A stretch of 64,000 nucleotides of DNA, taken from positions 1 through 64,000 of the forward strand of contig NZ_VUYQ01000005.1 in assembly GCF_008711155.1 (NCBI RefSeq). Reading direction: 5' to 3'. The notes below the pieces were generated by a model. That model did no database searches. It saw only the letters and a program-made list of their open reading frames with translations, and had not been told where the DNA came from. Each line of letters begins with the position of its first letter. Within the stretch, counting starts at the first letter, position 1. This DNA comes from Dechloromonas sp. CZR5. Lineage in GTDB: Bacteria > Pseudomonadota > Gammaproteobacteria > Burkholderiales > Rhodocyclaceae. Below are positions 9,183 through 17,902 of the stretch, in pieces. The translations under genes were made by a program, and so were the position numbers.

Positions 9183-10619
9183 TTATGCCTCAGGGGGCTT
9201 GCCGAGCATGGCGGTCGGATCGAGCCAGCGCCCCAGTTCCGCTTCCGTCGCGTAGCCAAGGGCCAGGGCGGCTTCGCGCAGCGTCCGGTTTTCGCGGTGC
9301 GCCCGTTTGGCTACCTCGGCCGCCCGCTGGTAGCCGATATGCGGCACCAGTGCGGTGACCAGCATCAGCGAGCGTTCGAGATTTTCGGCGATGCGCGCCG
9401 GCATCGCCTCGATGCCGCGGGCGCAATGCCGGTCGAAGCTGCGCATGCCGTCGCCAAGCAGGCGGATGCTTTGCAGCACGTTGTGGGCGATCAGTGGCTT
9501 GAACACATTCAGTTCGAAATTCCCGGATGCGCCGCCCAGGCCGATGGCCACGTCATTGCCGATGACCTGGCAGCAGAGCATGGTCAGCGCTTCGCATTGG
9601 GTCGGATTGACCTTGCCCGGCATGATCGAGCTGCCCGGCTCGTTTTCCGGGATGCTTAGTTCGCCCAGCCCGGAACGCGGGCCGGACGCCAGCCAGCGCA
9701 CGTCGTTGGCGATCTTCATCAGCGCCACGGCCAGCGTTTTCAGCGTGCCGTGCACGGCAACCAGCGCGTCGTGGGCGGCCAGTGCGGCGAATTTGTTGCC
9801 GGCGCTGGTGAAAGGCAGTCCGCAGTCGCCGGCGAGGATGGTGGCGACCCGGTCGCCGAAACCGGATGGCGTGTTCAGTCCGGTGCCGACTGCCGTACCG
9901 CCGATGGCCAGCGGGTACAGCGCGGGCAAGGTGGTGGCGATCAGCGTCCGGGCCTGCTCGAGCTGGGCGGCGTAGCCGGAAAACTCGTCGCCGAGGGTAA
10001 GCGGGGTGGCGTCCTGCAAATGCGTGCGGCCGAGCTTGACGATGCCGGCGAAGTCCTGCGCCTTGCCGGCCAGGGTCGCCTGCAGGTCGGCGAGGGCGGG
10101 TAGCAACTGCCGGTTGATGTCGAGCGCGGCTGCGACGTGCATGGCGGTGGGAAAGACGTCGTTCGACGATTGCCCCCGATTGACCTCGTCATTGGCGTCG
10201 AACAGGCGCTGCACCCCACGTTCGCCGCCGAGCAATTCGGAAGCGCGGTTGGCCAGCACTTCGTTGAGATTCATGTTGGTCTGGGTGCCGGAACCGGTTT
10301 GCCAGACGGCGAGGGGAAATTCGCCATCATGCCGGCCGGTGAGGATTTCGCCGGCCGCCGTGGTGAGCGCCGCCGCCTTGTCCGCTGGCAGCAGACCCAG
10401 TTCGCCATTGACCCGGGCGCAGGCGCGCTTGACCAGAGCCAGGGCATGGATCAGGTTGCGCGGCATGCGCTCGCTGGAAATGGCGAAGTGTTCGAGCGAG
10501 CGCTGGGTCTGTGCGCCCCACAAATGATCGGCGGGGACTTCTATGCTGCCGAAACTGTCACGTTCGGGGCGGGTTGCACCGGGGTGAGCGATATTGCTGG
10601 CGGTCGGGTAGTGACGCAT
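9183..10619 (-). CDS. fumC: Fumarate hydratase, class II (oxygen-stable)
   Basis: A 478-residue class II fumarase interconverting fumarate and malate in the citric acid cycle; a homotetramer without iron-sulfur cluster. Family marks are GSGTQTNMN near the substrate site, the catalytic THLQDATP region, and the superfamily signature [12 protein letters not shown] placed the start at 10619 because GAGGAG lies 7 bases before it and the N-terminus then fits homologues; an upstream ATG at 10646 would add nine residues. Aspartase is excluded by the match to fumarase motifs throughout, though these enzymes share the fold. Confidence 0.95.
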   Translation of the reverse strand: MRHYPTASNIAHPGATRPERDSFGSIEVPADHLWGAQTQRSLEHFAISSERMPRNLIHALALVKRACARVNGELGLLPADKAAALTTAAGEILTGRHDGEFPLAVWQTGSGTQTNMNLNEVLANRASELLGGERGVQRLFDANDEVNRGQSSNDVFPTAMHVAAALDINRQLLPALADLQATLAGKAQDFAGIVKLGRTHLQDATPLTLGDEFSGYAAQLEQARTLIATTLPALYPLAIGGTAVGTGLNTPSGFGDRVATILAGDCGLPFTSAGNKFAALAAHDALVAVHGTLKTLAVALMKIANDVRWLASGPRSGLGELSIPENEPGSSIMPGKVNPTQCEALTMLCCQVIGNDVAIGLGGASGNFELNVFKPLIAHNVLQSIRLLGDGMRSFDRHCARGIEAMPARIAENLERSLMLVTALVPHIGYQRAAEVAKRAHRENRTLREAALALGYATEAELGRWLDPTAMLGKPPEA

Positions 10620-10687
10620 GGAGCGGCTCCTCGCGGTGATCGGCATACTTCACCATAGTCGCTCGCCTCGGCGCCGGCCATGCCGGT

Positions 10688-11257
10688 TTACCCCAACCAG
10701 AGCTTGCGCCAGCCTTCGTGGCCGAGCTTTTCCATGGTTTCGATATTGCGCTCGAAAATGTCGGCTGCGTCGGGAAAAGCAGCCACGGCGCGGTCGATGC
10801 TGCTTTCGCGCAGCAGGTGCAGCATCGGGTAGGGCGCGCGATTGGTGTAGTTGGCAACATCGTCCGGCTCGCTGCCGGCGAACTCGTATTGCGGATGCAG
10901 GCTGGCGATCTGGAACACGCCGTCGTAGCCGTTGTTGCGGATCAGCGCCTCGGCTTCGGCTAGGAAGAAATGGTAGTCGAGGAAATCGCTCATCACCTGC
11001 GGGTGGATGAGCAGCGTGGTGTCGAGTTGATCGGCGTCGGTATTCGCCAGCAAGGCCAGTTCGTTTTCCAGCTCGGCCAGTAATTCGTCGGCGCTCATCG
11101 CGGTGCTCAGCGCATAGCGGATTTGTTTCTTGACGAAGACGCTCTTGGCGAAGGGGCAGAGGTTGAGGCCGATCACCGCCCGTTCAAGCCACAGGCGCGT
11201 GGCAGAGAGAATGGGTTCGGCGGCATCTTCGGCGCACGGGAAAAGGACAGCGGACAT
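10688..11257 (-). CDS. DUF1415 family protein
   Basis: A 189-residue soluble protein recognisable as DUF1415 by ERAVIGLNLCPFAK near residues 25-38, the SDFLDYHFFL segment, and the ANYTNRAPYPMLHLLRE region near 136-152. The function of the family is not known. The conserved LNLCPFA cysteine and an acidic, helix-rich composition are the visible features. It follows the gene for the Ala/Lys/His-rich protein after a terminator and precedes fumC on the same strand. Confidence 0.85.
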   Translation of the reverse strand: MSAVLFPCAEDAAEPILSATRLWLERAVIGLNLCPFAKSVFVKKQIRYALSTAMSADELLAELENELALLANTDADQLDTTLLIHPQVMSDFLDYHFFLAEAEALIRNNGYDGVFQIASLHPQYEFAGSEPDDVANYTNRAPYPMLHLLRESSIDRAVAAFPDAADIFERNIETMEKLGHEGWRKLWLG

Positions 11258-11332
11258 GACAGGGCTCGGCTCAGCGCTTGATGAAGGCCGGAGTCTAGCA
11301 GTTGGTACAGGCTTCCGTGTGCCGCCGGAAAG

Positions 11333-11365
11333 ACAAAAGCCCCGGACCGGGTCCGGGGCTTTTGT
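11333..11365 (-). terminator. Intrinsic terminator after the Ala/Lys/His-rich protein gene
   Basis: An almost continuous inverted repeat: ACAAAAGCCCCGGACC (11333-11348) pairs with GGTCCGGGGCTTTTGT (11350-11365). The minus strand ends in GGGGCTTTTGTCTTT. The symmetric A/T arms would let it work in both directions. Confidence 0.85.
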
Positions 11366-11379
11366 CGGGGTGTGCTTGC

Positions 11380-11721
11380 TTAGCGGGTGACGGGGGCCGG
11401 CGAGGCTGCCGGTGCGGGGGTAGCAGCCGGCTTGGCTTCGCTCTTTGCGCCGGCCTTTTCGACCTTGGCCATCTTGTGGGTGTGCTTTTCATGCTTCTCG
11501 TGAGCGGCATGCTTTTCGGCCTTGGCTTCGGTCTTGGCAACTTCTGCCTTCACCGGTTCGGCGGCCTTCGGTGCCTCGACCTTCTTTTCGGCCGTAGCCG
11601 GTGCCGGGGCGGTGACCTTGGCTGCCGGGGCAGCGGTAGTGGCCGGTGCGGCGGCGCCTTGAGCAAAGGAGGCGGAAGCGAAGCCAGCAGCAACAGCCAG
11701 AGCGATAACGGTCTTGATCAT
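11380..11721 (-). CDS. Secreted low-complexity Ala/Pro/Lys protein with a histidine-rich segment
   Basis: A 113-residue protein with a clear signal peptide (MIKTVIALAVAAGFASASFAQG, cleavage likely near residue 20). The mature part is made almost wholly of Ala, Pro, Lys, Glu, Val and Thr. Residues about 70-84 hold five His in 13 residues (KHAAHEKHEKHTHK), a plausible metal- or acid-binding patch. There are no cysteines and no recognisable fold; it is probably disordered in the periplasm. It has its own terminator and 287 bases of upstream sequence, so it is probably monocistronic. Biased composition could raise false similarity to histone-like tails. Confidence 0.7.
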   Translation of the reverse strand: MIKTVIALAVAAGFASASFAQGAAAPATTAAPAAKVTAPAPATAEKKVEAPKAAEPVKAEVAKTEAKAEKHAAHEKHEKHTHKMAKVEKAGAKSEAKPAATPAPAASPAPVTR

Positions 11722-12008
11722 TTTGAATCTCCTAAACAGGTTGTTGTTTCGTTTTCAGGTGCTGCGACATTGCAGCGCCATGAGCCGAATAACGCGCCCT
11801 GTTGGCGTTCGGATGTCAGTGCGAATGTAAGGCTGTGTATCGCTGCGTGACCGAGTTGTTTCCAGCCCTGTTACATGTGCTGAGGCTACTCGCCGGGATT
11901 GGCTGGCGTCGCCTGGTTCACGATGCGGTGCGGTGCGACGAGGTAAAATAAACGTTTTCCCAACACGCCGCCGTCATGTCCGGCCGGCTTTTTTGCAGGA
12001 AACACGCC

Positions 12009-13649
12009 ATGTTGCAGAAGCTCTCCACCTTCGCCGGCATTCAAGGCCCGGTCGTCACCATCGTGATGGACGGCTACGGCCTGCCCAAGACCGATGTCGG
12101 CAGCGCCATCGCCGCCGCCCGGAAGCCGACTCTCGACCGCCTGTTCGCCAACTACCCGAACATCCGCCTGCGCGCGCATGGCACGGCCGTCGGCATGCCA
12201 TCCGACGACGACATGGGCAACTCGGAAGTCGGCCACAACGCCATCGGTGCTGGCCAAGTCTATGCGCAAGGTGCTGCACTGGTGTCGAACGCCATCGGCA
12301 GCGGCGACATCTGGCAAGGCTCGGCCTGGCAGGAAATCGTCGCCGGCGCCAAGGCCGGCCGCAGCGTGATCCATTTCATCGGTCTGTTCTCCGACGGCAA
12401 CGTGCATAGCCACATCGACCACCTGAAGGCCATGGTCGAGCGGGCCAAGGCGGAGGGTGTCAAGACCGTTCGCATCCATGCCCTGCTCGACGGTCGCGAC
12501 GTACCGGAAACCAGCGCGCTGGACTACGTGGTGCCCTTCGAGGCCTTCCTCGCCGAGATCAGCAGTGGCGGCTTCGATGCCCGCATCGCCTCCGGCGGCG
12601 GCCGCCAGTACATCACCATGGACCGCTACGACGCCAACTGGGCGATGGTCGACAAGGGCTGGAAGACGCACGTGCTGGGGCAGGGCCCGCAGTTCGCCAA
12701 TGCCACCGAGGCGGTCAACGGCATGCGCGAACGCCATCCGGGCACCATCGACCAAGACCTGCCGGAATTCGTCATTGCCGACAACGGCCAGCCGATCGGC
12801 ACCGTCGAGGACGGCGATTCGGTCGTTTTCTTCAACTTCCGCGGCGACCGCGCCATCGAAATCACCCGCGCCTTCGTCGAGGCCAGCTTCGACAAGTTCG
12901 ACCGTGTGCGCTACCCGCAGGTGACCTTTGCCGGCATGCTGCAATACGACGGCGACCTGCAATTGCCGAAGCGCTTCCTGGTCGCCCCGCCGGCGATCAA
13001 GGACACCTCCGGCGAATGGTTCAGCAAGCTGGGCATTGCCCAGTACGCCTGCTCGGAAACCCAGAAGTTCGGCCACGTGACGTATTTCTGGAACGGCAAC
13101 CGCTCCGGCAAGTTCGAGGGCGAAACCTGGGAAGAAGTGCCGAGCGACGTGGTTCCCTTCGAGCAGCGGCCGTGGATGAGGGCCGCCGAGATCGCCGACG
13201 CGATGATTGCCGCCATCCAGTCCGGCCGGTACAAAACCCTGCGCTGCAACTTCGCCAACGGTGACATGGTCGGCCATACCGGCAACTTCGAGGCGGCACG
13301 CATCGCCGTCGAGGCCGTCGACCTGTCGCTGGCCCGCGTCCTCAAGGCCATCGATGCAGCCGGCGGCGTGGCGCTGATCACTGCCGACCATGGCAACGCC
13401 GACGAAATGTTCGAACTGGACAAGAAGACCAAGCAGCCGGCGATGAACAAGGACGGTTCGTTCAAGGCCAAGACGGCACACACGTTGAACCCGGTGCCGC
13501 TGATCCTTTACGACAACGTGTCGGGCGGCAAGCTGGGCCTGACGCAGACCGAAACCTGCGGCCTGTCGAACATCGCGGCGACCATCGCCAACCTGCTCGG
13601 CTACGAGAAGCACGCGGCTTGGGACGATAGCGTGCTGGCGATCAAGTAA
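12009..13649 (+). CDS. gpmI: 2,3-bisphosphoglycerate-independent phosphoglycerate mutase
   Basis: A 546-residue alkaline-phosphatase-superfamily enzyme interconverting 3- and 2-phosphoglycerate with a phosphoserine intermediate. Visible marks are the metal-binding VMDGYGLP near the start, GNSEVGHNAIGAG with the catalytic serine, HALLDGRDVP, and the C-terminal ADHGNADEM metal site. The start at 12009 has AGGAAA nine bases upstream and fits homologues; an ATG at 11976 would add 11 unconserved residues. It is longer than the usual 510 residues, mostly from small insertions. Convergent or antisense genes here are not supported. Confidence 0.95.
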   Translation: MLQKLSTFAGIQGPVVTIVMDGYGLPKTDVGSAIAAARKPTLDRLFANYPNIRLRAHGTAVGMPSDDDMGNSEVGHNAIGAGQVYAQGAALVSNAIGSGDIWQGSAWQEIVAGAKAGRSVIHFIGLFSDGNVHSHIDHLKAMVERAKAEGVKTVRIHALLDGRDVPETSALDYVVPFEAFLAEISSGGFDARIASGGGRQYITMDRYDANWAMVDKGWKTHVLGQGPQFANATEAVNGMRERHPGTIDQDLPEFVIADNGQPIGTVEDGDSVVFFNFRGDRAIEITRAFVEASFDKFDRVRYPQVTFAGMLQYDGDLQLPKRFLVAPPAIKDTSGEWFSKLGIAQYACSETQKFGHVTYFWNGNRSGKFEGETWEEVPSDVVPFEQRPWMRAAEIADAMIAAIQSGRYKTLRCNFANGDMVGHTGNFEAARIAVEAVDLSLARVLKAIDAAGGVALITADHGNADEMFELDKKTKQPAMNKDGSFKAKTAHTLNPVPLILYDNVSGGKLGLTQTETCGLSNIAATIANLLGYEKHAAWDDSVLAIK

Positions 13650-13677
13650 GGCGGTGCTTGACGAGGGCGGCGCGGCC

Positions 13678-14553
13678 ATGAAGGAAGCTTCCGAGCACGA
13701 CCGGGTGGTGCACGTGGTCCGCCACCCGGTCGCTTTCGGACTGCGGGTGCTCAAGGCTTTCATGGCCAATCAGGGTCTGTTGCTGGCTGGTGCGGTGGCC
13801 TATTACGCGCTCCTGTCGCTGGTGCCGCTATTGATCCTGACCGTGTTCGCGCTGTCGCATGTGGTCAGCGAGGCCGATCTCTTCACGGTACTCGGCCGTT
13901 ATCTCGAATGGCTGGTGCCCAGCCAGTCGCAGGCGGTCTTGGCCGACGTGTCGGCTTTCCTGAACAACGGTCTTGGCGTTGGCGTGCTGTTGATCGGGAC
14001 CATGATCTTCTTCAGTTCGCTGGCTTTCTCCGGGCTGGAGAAAGCGATGTGCATCATCTTTTCGCATCGCGGCCGGGAAAAACCGCGCCATGCGCTGGTA
14101 TCGGCCATCCTGCCCTACTGTTTCGTGCTGCTGCTCGGCGTTACCTTGCTGGCGGTCACGCTGGCCTCGGCCATGGTGCAGGCCGTGGCGCGGGAAAGCA
14201 TTGATCTGTTCGGCCACCGCTGGAGCCTTGGAGGGCTCTCCGGCACCCTGTTCTATGCGCTGGGTGTGCTGATCGAAACGCTGGTCCTGGCCGGTCTTTA
14301 CCTAGCCATCCCGGTCGGCCGCACGCGCATCAGCCATGCACTGATCGGCGGCTTCAGCGCCGCCATCCTGTGGGAAATCCTGCGCCACCTGCTGGTCTGG
14401 TATCTCGCCCATCTATCCAAGGTCAGCATCGTGTACGGCTCGCTGACGACCGCTGTCGTCGCGCTGTTCTCGATGGAGTTGGCGGCCACCCTGCTCTTGC
14501 TCGGGGCGCAGGTGATCGCCGAATACGAGCAGTTGCAGAAATCGCCAGCCTGA
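13678..14553 (+). CDS. YihY/virulence factor BrkB family membrane protein
   Basis: About 291 residues with six predicted transmembrane segments. The N-terminal GAVAYYALLSLVPLLIL near 40-56 and the central GGFSAAILWEILRHLLVWY segment are typical of the YihY/BrkB family, once misannotated as ribonuclease BN. Function is unproven; a transport or cell-envelope role is usually suggested. I prefer the ATG at 13678; a GTG at 13654 would add eight residues. It follows gpmI by 28 bases and may be co-transcribed. Confidence 0.85.
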   Translation: MKEASEHDRVVHVVRHPVAFGLRVLKAFMANQGLLLAGAVAYYALLSLVPLLILTVFALSHVVSEADLFTVLGRYLEWLVPSQSQAVLADVSAFLNNGLGVGVLLIGTMIFFSSLAFSGLEKAMCIIFSHRGREKPRHALVSAILPYCFVLLLGVTLLAVTLASAMVQAVARESIDLFGHRWSLGGLSGTLFYALGVLIETLVLAGLYLAIPVGRTRISHALIGGFSAAILWEILRHLLVWYLAHLSKVSIVYGSLTTAVVALFSMELAATLLLLGAQVIAEYEQLQKSPA

Positions 14554-14724
14554 TTCATGACGGTGCCATGCAAACGGCCCGTGACCGGCGGGCCGGTGAA
14601 ATTCGATAAGGGTTTTTACGGTTGTAAGGCCGAGGCGATCGCGGGAAAATGCTTCTTTGGCTTCGCTGCGGCGTGATCGATATGAAGCAGGCAAGCCGAC
14701 CAACACATACTGGATGAACCGCCC

Positions 14725-15522
14725 ATGAAAAAGACCTTTTCCCTGCTGCCCCTTGTTTTCGCCCTGGCCCTGAGCGCTTGCGGCAAGAAGGAAGAAGCGC
14801 CGGCCGCTGCCGCGCCCGCGCCGGCTCCCGCTGCGGTCGCCAAAATTGTCGTCGGCCTCGACGACAATTTCCCGCCGATGGGCTTCCGCGATGAAAAGGG
14901 TGCGCTGGTCGGTTTCGACATCGACCTCGCCCGTGAGGCCGCCAAGCGCCTTGGCGCCGAAGTTGAGTTCAAGCCGATCGACTGGAACGCCAAGGAAGCC
15001 GAACTGGGCGGCAAGCGTGTCGACGTGTTGTGGAATGGCCTGACCATTACCGAACCGCGCAAGGAAAAGATTGCCTTCACCGCGCCTTACCTGGAAAACC
15101 GCCAGATCGTCATCGTCACCGCCCAGTCCGCCGTCAAGACCAAGGCCGATCTGGCCGGCAAGGTGATCGGTGTGCAGGAAGGCTCCAGCGCTGTCGAGGC
15201 CATCGACAAGGACCCGGCCGGCAAGACCGTCAAGCAACTGAAGAAATTCGGCGACAACGTCACCGCCCTGATGGACCTGACCGCCGGCCGCCTCGATGCG
15301 CTGGTCGTCGATGAAGTCGTCGGTCGCTACTACACCGCCAAGAAGCCGGGCGAATACGCCATCCTCGACGAACATTTCGGCACCGAGGAATACGGTGTCG
15401 GCGTGCGCAAGGGCGATGCCGAACTGCTCGGCAAGATCCAGAAGGCCATGGACGAGATGAAGAAGGACGGCGCGGCCGCCCGTATTTCGAACCAGTGGTT
15501 CGGCAAGGATATTGTCAAGTAA
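14725..15522 (+). CDS. Amino-acid ABC transporter substrate-binding lipoprotein (SBP_bac_3)
   Basis: A 265-residue family-3 solute-binding protein. The lipobox LSAC ends at Cys19, so it is lipid-anchored rather than free periplasmic. An Ala/Pro linker (about 25-39) leads into the binding domain with VGLDDNFPPMGF (about 44-55), GFDIDLAREAAKRLG and WNGLTITEPRKEKI. Ligands of this family are polar amino acids and the exact one cannot be read here. A permease and an ATPase of the same type follow, completing one importer. A strong hairpin lies between this gene and the permease. Confidence 0.9.
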   Translation: MKKTFSLLPLVFALALSACGKKEEAPAAAAPAPAPAAVAKIVVGLDDNFPPMGFRDEKGALVGFDIDLAREAAKRLGAEVEFKPIDWNAKEAELGGKRVDVLWNGLTITEPRKEKIAFTAPYLENRQIVIVTAQSAVKTKADLAGKVIGVQEGSSAVEAIDKDPAGKTVKQLKKFGDNVTALMDLTAGRLDALVVDEVVGRYYTAKKPGEYAILDEHFGTEEYGVGVRKGDAELLGKIQKAMDEMKKDGAAARISNQWFGKDIVK

Positions 15523-15540
15523 GCGTCAAACAAACACGCT

Positions 15541-15589
15541 CCGCAGGCCCGGCCGGTGATTCCGCCGGGCCCTTCCGGGTAGCCTGCGG
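15541..15589 (+). promoter_or_regulatory. Nested intercistronic hairpins between binding protein and permease genes
   Basis: An inner stem GGCCCGGC (15546-15553)/GCCGGGCC (15564-15571) lies inside an outer CCGCAGG (15541-15547)/CCTGCGG (15583-15589). The two share bases 15546-15547, so they partly exclude each other. There is no U-tract. It is probably an mRNA stability or partial termination element giving more binding protein than permease. Confidence 0.55.
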
Positions 15590-15615
15590 GTCGCCCGATT
15601 CACTGGCGACAGGCC

Positions 15616-16269
15616 ATGGATTACATCTTGAACATCATGGGTCCCCTGCTGGAGGGGACGGCGGTCACGCTGCAGGTCTTCGGCGCGACGCTGGTGCTGG
15701 CCGTTCCGCTCGGGCTGGCGCTGGCGCTGATCCGGCTTTCCCGCTTCCGTGCCGCGAGTACGGCGGTGGCCGGCTACGTCTGGCTGATGCGCGGCACGCC
15801 GCTGATGCTGCAGATGCTTTTCATCTACTTCGCGTTGCCCTTCGTGCCGGTGATCGGCATCCGCCTGCCGGACTTCCCGGCCGCCATCGTCGCCTTCGTG
15901 CTCAACTACGCTGCCTACTTCGCCGAGATTTTCCGTGCCGGCATCCAGTCGGTCGGGCGCGGCCAGTACGAGGCGGCGCAGGTGCTCGGCATGAGCCGGG
16001 CGCAGACCATGCGGCGCATCATCCTGCCGCAGATGGTCAAGCGCATTCTGCCGCCGATGAGCAACGAGACCATCACGCTGGTCAAGGACACCTCGCTGAT
16101 CTACGTGCTGGCCATGAACGATCTGCTGCGCGCCGCACGCGGCATCGTTCAGCGCGATTTCACGACCATGCCGTTCGTGGTCGCCGGCGCGTTTTATCTG
16201 GTCATGACCCTGCTGCTGACTTGGGGTTTCATGCGTCTGGAGAAGAAATATGCCGTCTACGACGACTGA
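15616..16269 (+). CDS. Amino-acid ABC transporter permease (HisMQ type)
   Basis: A 217-residue inner-membrane permease with about five helices. The coupling-helix EAA motif (EAAQVLGMSRAQTMRRIILPQ, about 117-137) contacts the ATPase. The N-terminus GTAVTLQVFGATLVLAVPLGLAL is typical of the His/Glu/Gln permease group. A single permease suggests a homodimer. It overlaps the ATPase gene by 20 bases. Confidence 0.92.
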   Translation: MDYILNIMGPLLEGTAVTLQVFGATLVLAVPLGLALALIRLSRFRAASTAVAGYVWLMRGTPLMLQMLFIYFALPFVPVIGIRLPDFPAAIVAFVLNYAAYFAEIFRAGIQSVGRGQYEAAQVLGMSRAQTMRRIILPQMVKRILPPMSNETITLVKDTSLIYVLAMNDLLRAARGIVQRDFTTMPFVVAGAFYLVMTLLLTWGFMRLEKKYAVYDD

Positions 16270-17026
16270 ACCGATGATCCGCGCTGCCCACCTGCACAAG
16301 CGCTTCGGCGATCACGAAGTCCTGAAGGGCGTTTCGCTGGAAATCGGAAAGGGCGAGGTCGTTGCCGTGATCGGTCCCTCCGGTTCCGGCAAGAGCACCT
16401 TCCTGCGCTGCCTGAACCAGCTGGAGCGCATCGACCGCGGTGAAATCGTCATCGAAGGCGAAACCCTGGTGACGACGGATGCGAGCGGCCGCTGCCGCTA
16501 TGTGCCGGACAAGGAAGCACGCCGCATCTGCGCCAAGATGGGCATGGTTTTCCAGCACTTCAACCTGTTCCCGCACCTGAGCGTGCTCGGCAACCTGATC
16601 GAGGCGCCGATGACGGTCAAGGGGCTGTCCCGCGAAGCGAGCGTGCCGGTGGCCGAGGAACTGCTGCGCAAGGTCGGGCTGTTCGCCAAATGTGACGCCT
16701 ATCCGTCGCAGTTGTCCGGCGGGCAGAAACAGCGCGTGGCCATCGCCCGTGCCCTGGCCATGGCGCCCGACATTATGCTGTTCGACGAACCCACCTCGGC
16801 GCTCGACCCGGAACTGACCGGCGAAGTGTTGCGCACCATGCGCCAGCTGGCCGACGAGCACATGACCATGCTCGTCGTCACCCACGAAATGGCCTTCGCC
16901 CGCGACGTGTCGACCCGCACGGTGTTCATGGATGGCGGCGACATCGTCGAGGCCGGCGCACCCGGCGATCTGTTCGGTAATCCGCAGCAGCCGCGTACAC
17001 AGGCTTTCCTGAACCATATGCGCTGA
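16250..17026 (+). CDS. Amino-acid ABC transporter ATP-binding protein (GlnQ/HisP type)
   Basis: A 258-residue ABC ATPase with Walker A GPSGSGKS (about 43-50), Q-loop FQHFNLFPHLSV, signature LSGGQKQR, Walker B IMLFDEPTSALDP and switch histidine VTHEM. These match the polar amino-acid uptake ATPases. The ATG at 16250 lies inside the permease end and has GGAGAAG upstream; an alternative ATG at 16274 would remove eight residues. It completes the binding protein-permease-ATPase importer and is followed by a strong terminator. Confidence 0.94.
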   Translation: MPSTTTEPMIRAAHLHKRFGDHEVLKGVSLEIGKGEVVAVIGPSGSGKSTFLRCLNQLERIDRGEIVIEGETLVTTDASGRCRYVPDKEARRICAKMGMVFQHFNLFPHLSVLGNLIEAPMTVKGLSREASVPVAEELLRKVGLFAKCDAYPSQLSGGQKQRVAIARALAMAPDIMLFDEPTSALDPELTGEVLRTMRQLADEHMTMLVVTHEMAFARDVSTRTVFMDGGDIVEAGAPGDLFGNPQQPRTQAFLNHMR

Positions 17027-17032
17027 TTCTTG

Positions 17033-17064
17033 AAAACACTTCGAGATTTTCGAAGTGTTTTTTT
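17033..17064 (+). terminator. Intrinsic terminator after the amino-acid ABC operon
   Basis: A perfect 12-bp stem, AAAACACTTCGA (17033-17044) with TCGAAGTGTTTT (17050-17061), a five-base loop and T continuing to 17064. Confidence 0.94.
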
Positions 17065-17068
17065 ATGT

Positions 17069-17099
17069 CGGACAGGCTGTGTCGGACGCTTCCTGTCCG
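17069..17099 (+). promoter_or_regulatory. Inverted repeat upstream of the TerC gene
   Basis: CGGACAGG (17069-17076) pairs with CCTGTCCG (17092-17099) across 15 bases, just upstream of a TAAAAT hexamer (17102-17107) that could be a -10 element. It may be an operator or a small RNA hairpin. It is too short for the manganese yybP-ykoY riboswitch seen before some terC genes. Confidence 0.4.
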
Positions 17100-17137
17100 C
17101 ATAAAATGCGCGGGTTCCCATTCAGGCCATTCCCGCC

Positions 17138-17896
17138 ATGTTCGAATTTCTGCTCTCTCCCGAAATCTGGATCGCTTTCTTCACGCTGACTGCGCTGGAG
17201 CTGGTCCTCGGTATCGACAACATCATCTTCATCTCCATCCTGGTCGACAAGCTGCCGAAGGAAAAGCAGGAGATCGCCCGCAAGATCGGCCTGTTCCTGG
17301 CGATGTTCATGCGCATTGCCCTGCTGCTCGTGTTGTCGTGGATCGTCGGCCTGACCGAACCGGTGCTGACCCTGTTCGGCTACGGCATTTCCGGGCGGGA
17401 CATCATCCTCATCCTCGGTGGCCTGTTCCTGATCTGGAAAAGTACCGGCGAGGTGCACCAGCTGCTGGAAGGCGAAGAGGGCAGCGAGTCGGCCAAGGTC
17501 GCTTCCAGCTTCGCCGGCGTCATCGCCCAGATCATCGTCATCGACCTCGTTTTCTCGCTCGACTCGATCATTACCGCTGTCGGCATGGTCAGCCAGGTGG
17601 GTGTCATGATCGCCGCCGTCATCGCCTCGGTCGGCCTGATGATGGTGTTCGCCAAGTCGATCGGCGACTTCGTGTCCAACCACCCGACGATCAAGATGCT
17701 TGCCCTGTCCTTCCTGGTCGTTGTCGGCGTCGTGCTGATCGCCGACGGTTTCGGCCACCACGTACCGAAGGGCTACATCTACTTTGCCATGGCCTTCTCG
17801 GTCGGCGTCGAGATGCTCAACATCCGCATGCGCAAGAAGACGGTCAAGCCGGTCGACCTGCGCGAGCCGTATGCGCGGGAGATGGGTGTCGACTGA
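17138..17896 (+). CDS. TerC family integral membrane protein
   Basis: A 252-residue polytopic protein with seven to eight predicted helices. It carries the TerC family's paired acidic membrane motifs, LELVLGIDNIIFIS near residues 21-34 and VIDLVFSLDSIITAVG near 131-146. Relatives are linked to tellurite resistance, manganese export and loading of metalloenzymes during secretion. Which applies here is not decidable. It stands alone between a terminator and a convergent DUF1439 gene. Confidence 0.9.
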   Translation: MFEFLLSPEIWIAFFTLTALELVLGIDNIIFISILVDKLPKEKQEIARKIGLFLAMFMRIALLLVLSWIVGLTEPVLTLFGYGISGRDIILILGGLFLIWKSTGEVHQLLEGEEGSESAKVASSFAGVIAQIIVIDLVFSLDSIITAVGMVSQVGVMIAAVIASVGLMMVFAKSIGDFVSNHPTIKMLALSFLVVVGVVLIADGFGHHVPKGYIYFAMAFSVGVEMLNIRMRKKTVKPVDLREPYAREMGVD

Positions 17897-17902
17897 GGTC
17901 GT

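Noticed and set aside
11886..13769. A 627-codon minus-strand frame opposite gpmI
   Set aside because: It is antisense to an intact phosphoglycerate mutase and lacks recognisable domains or a ribosome site.
14554..14724. GC-rich stem CGGCCCG/CGGGCCG after the YihY-type gene as a terminator
   Set aside because: Six to seven pairs with no U-tract and a poorly placed loop; not enough to call.
17027..17137. Manganese (yybP-ykoY) riboswitch before terC
   Set aside because: Most of the 111 bases are taken by the upstream terminator and a short dyad; no room or motif for the riboswitch.
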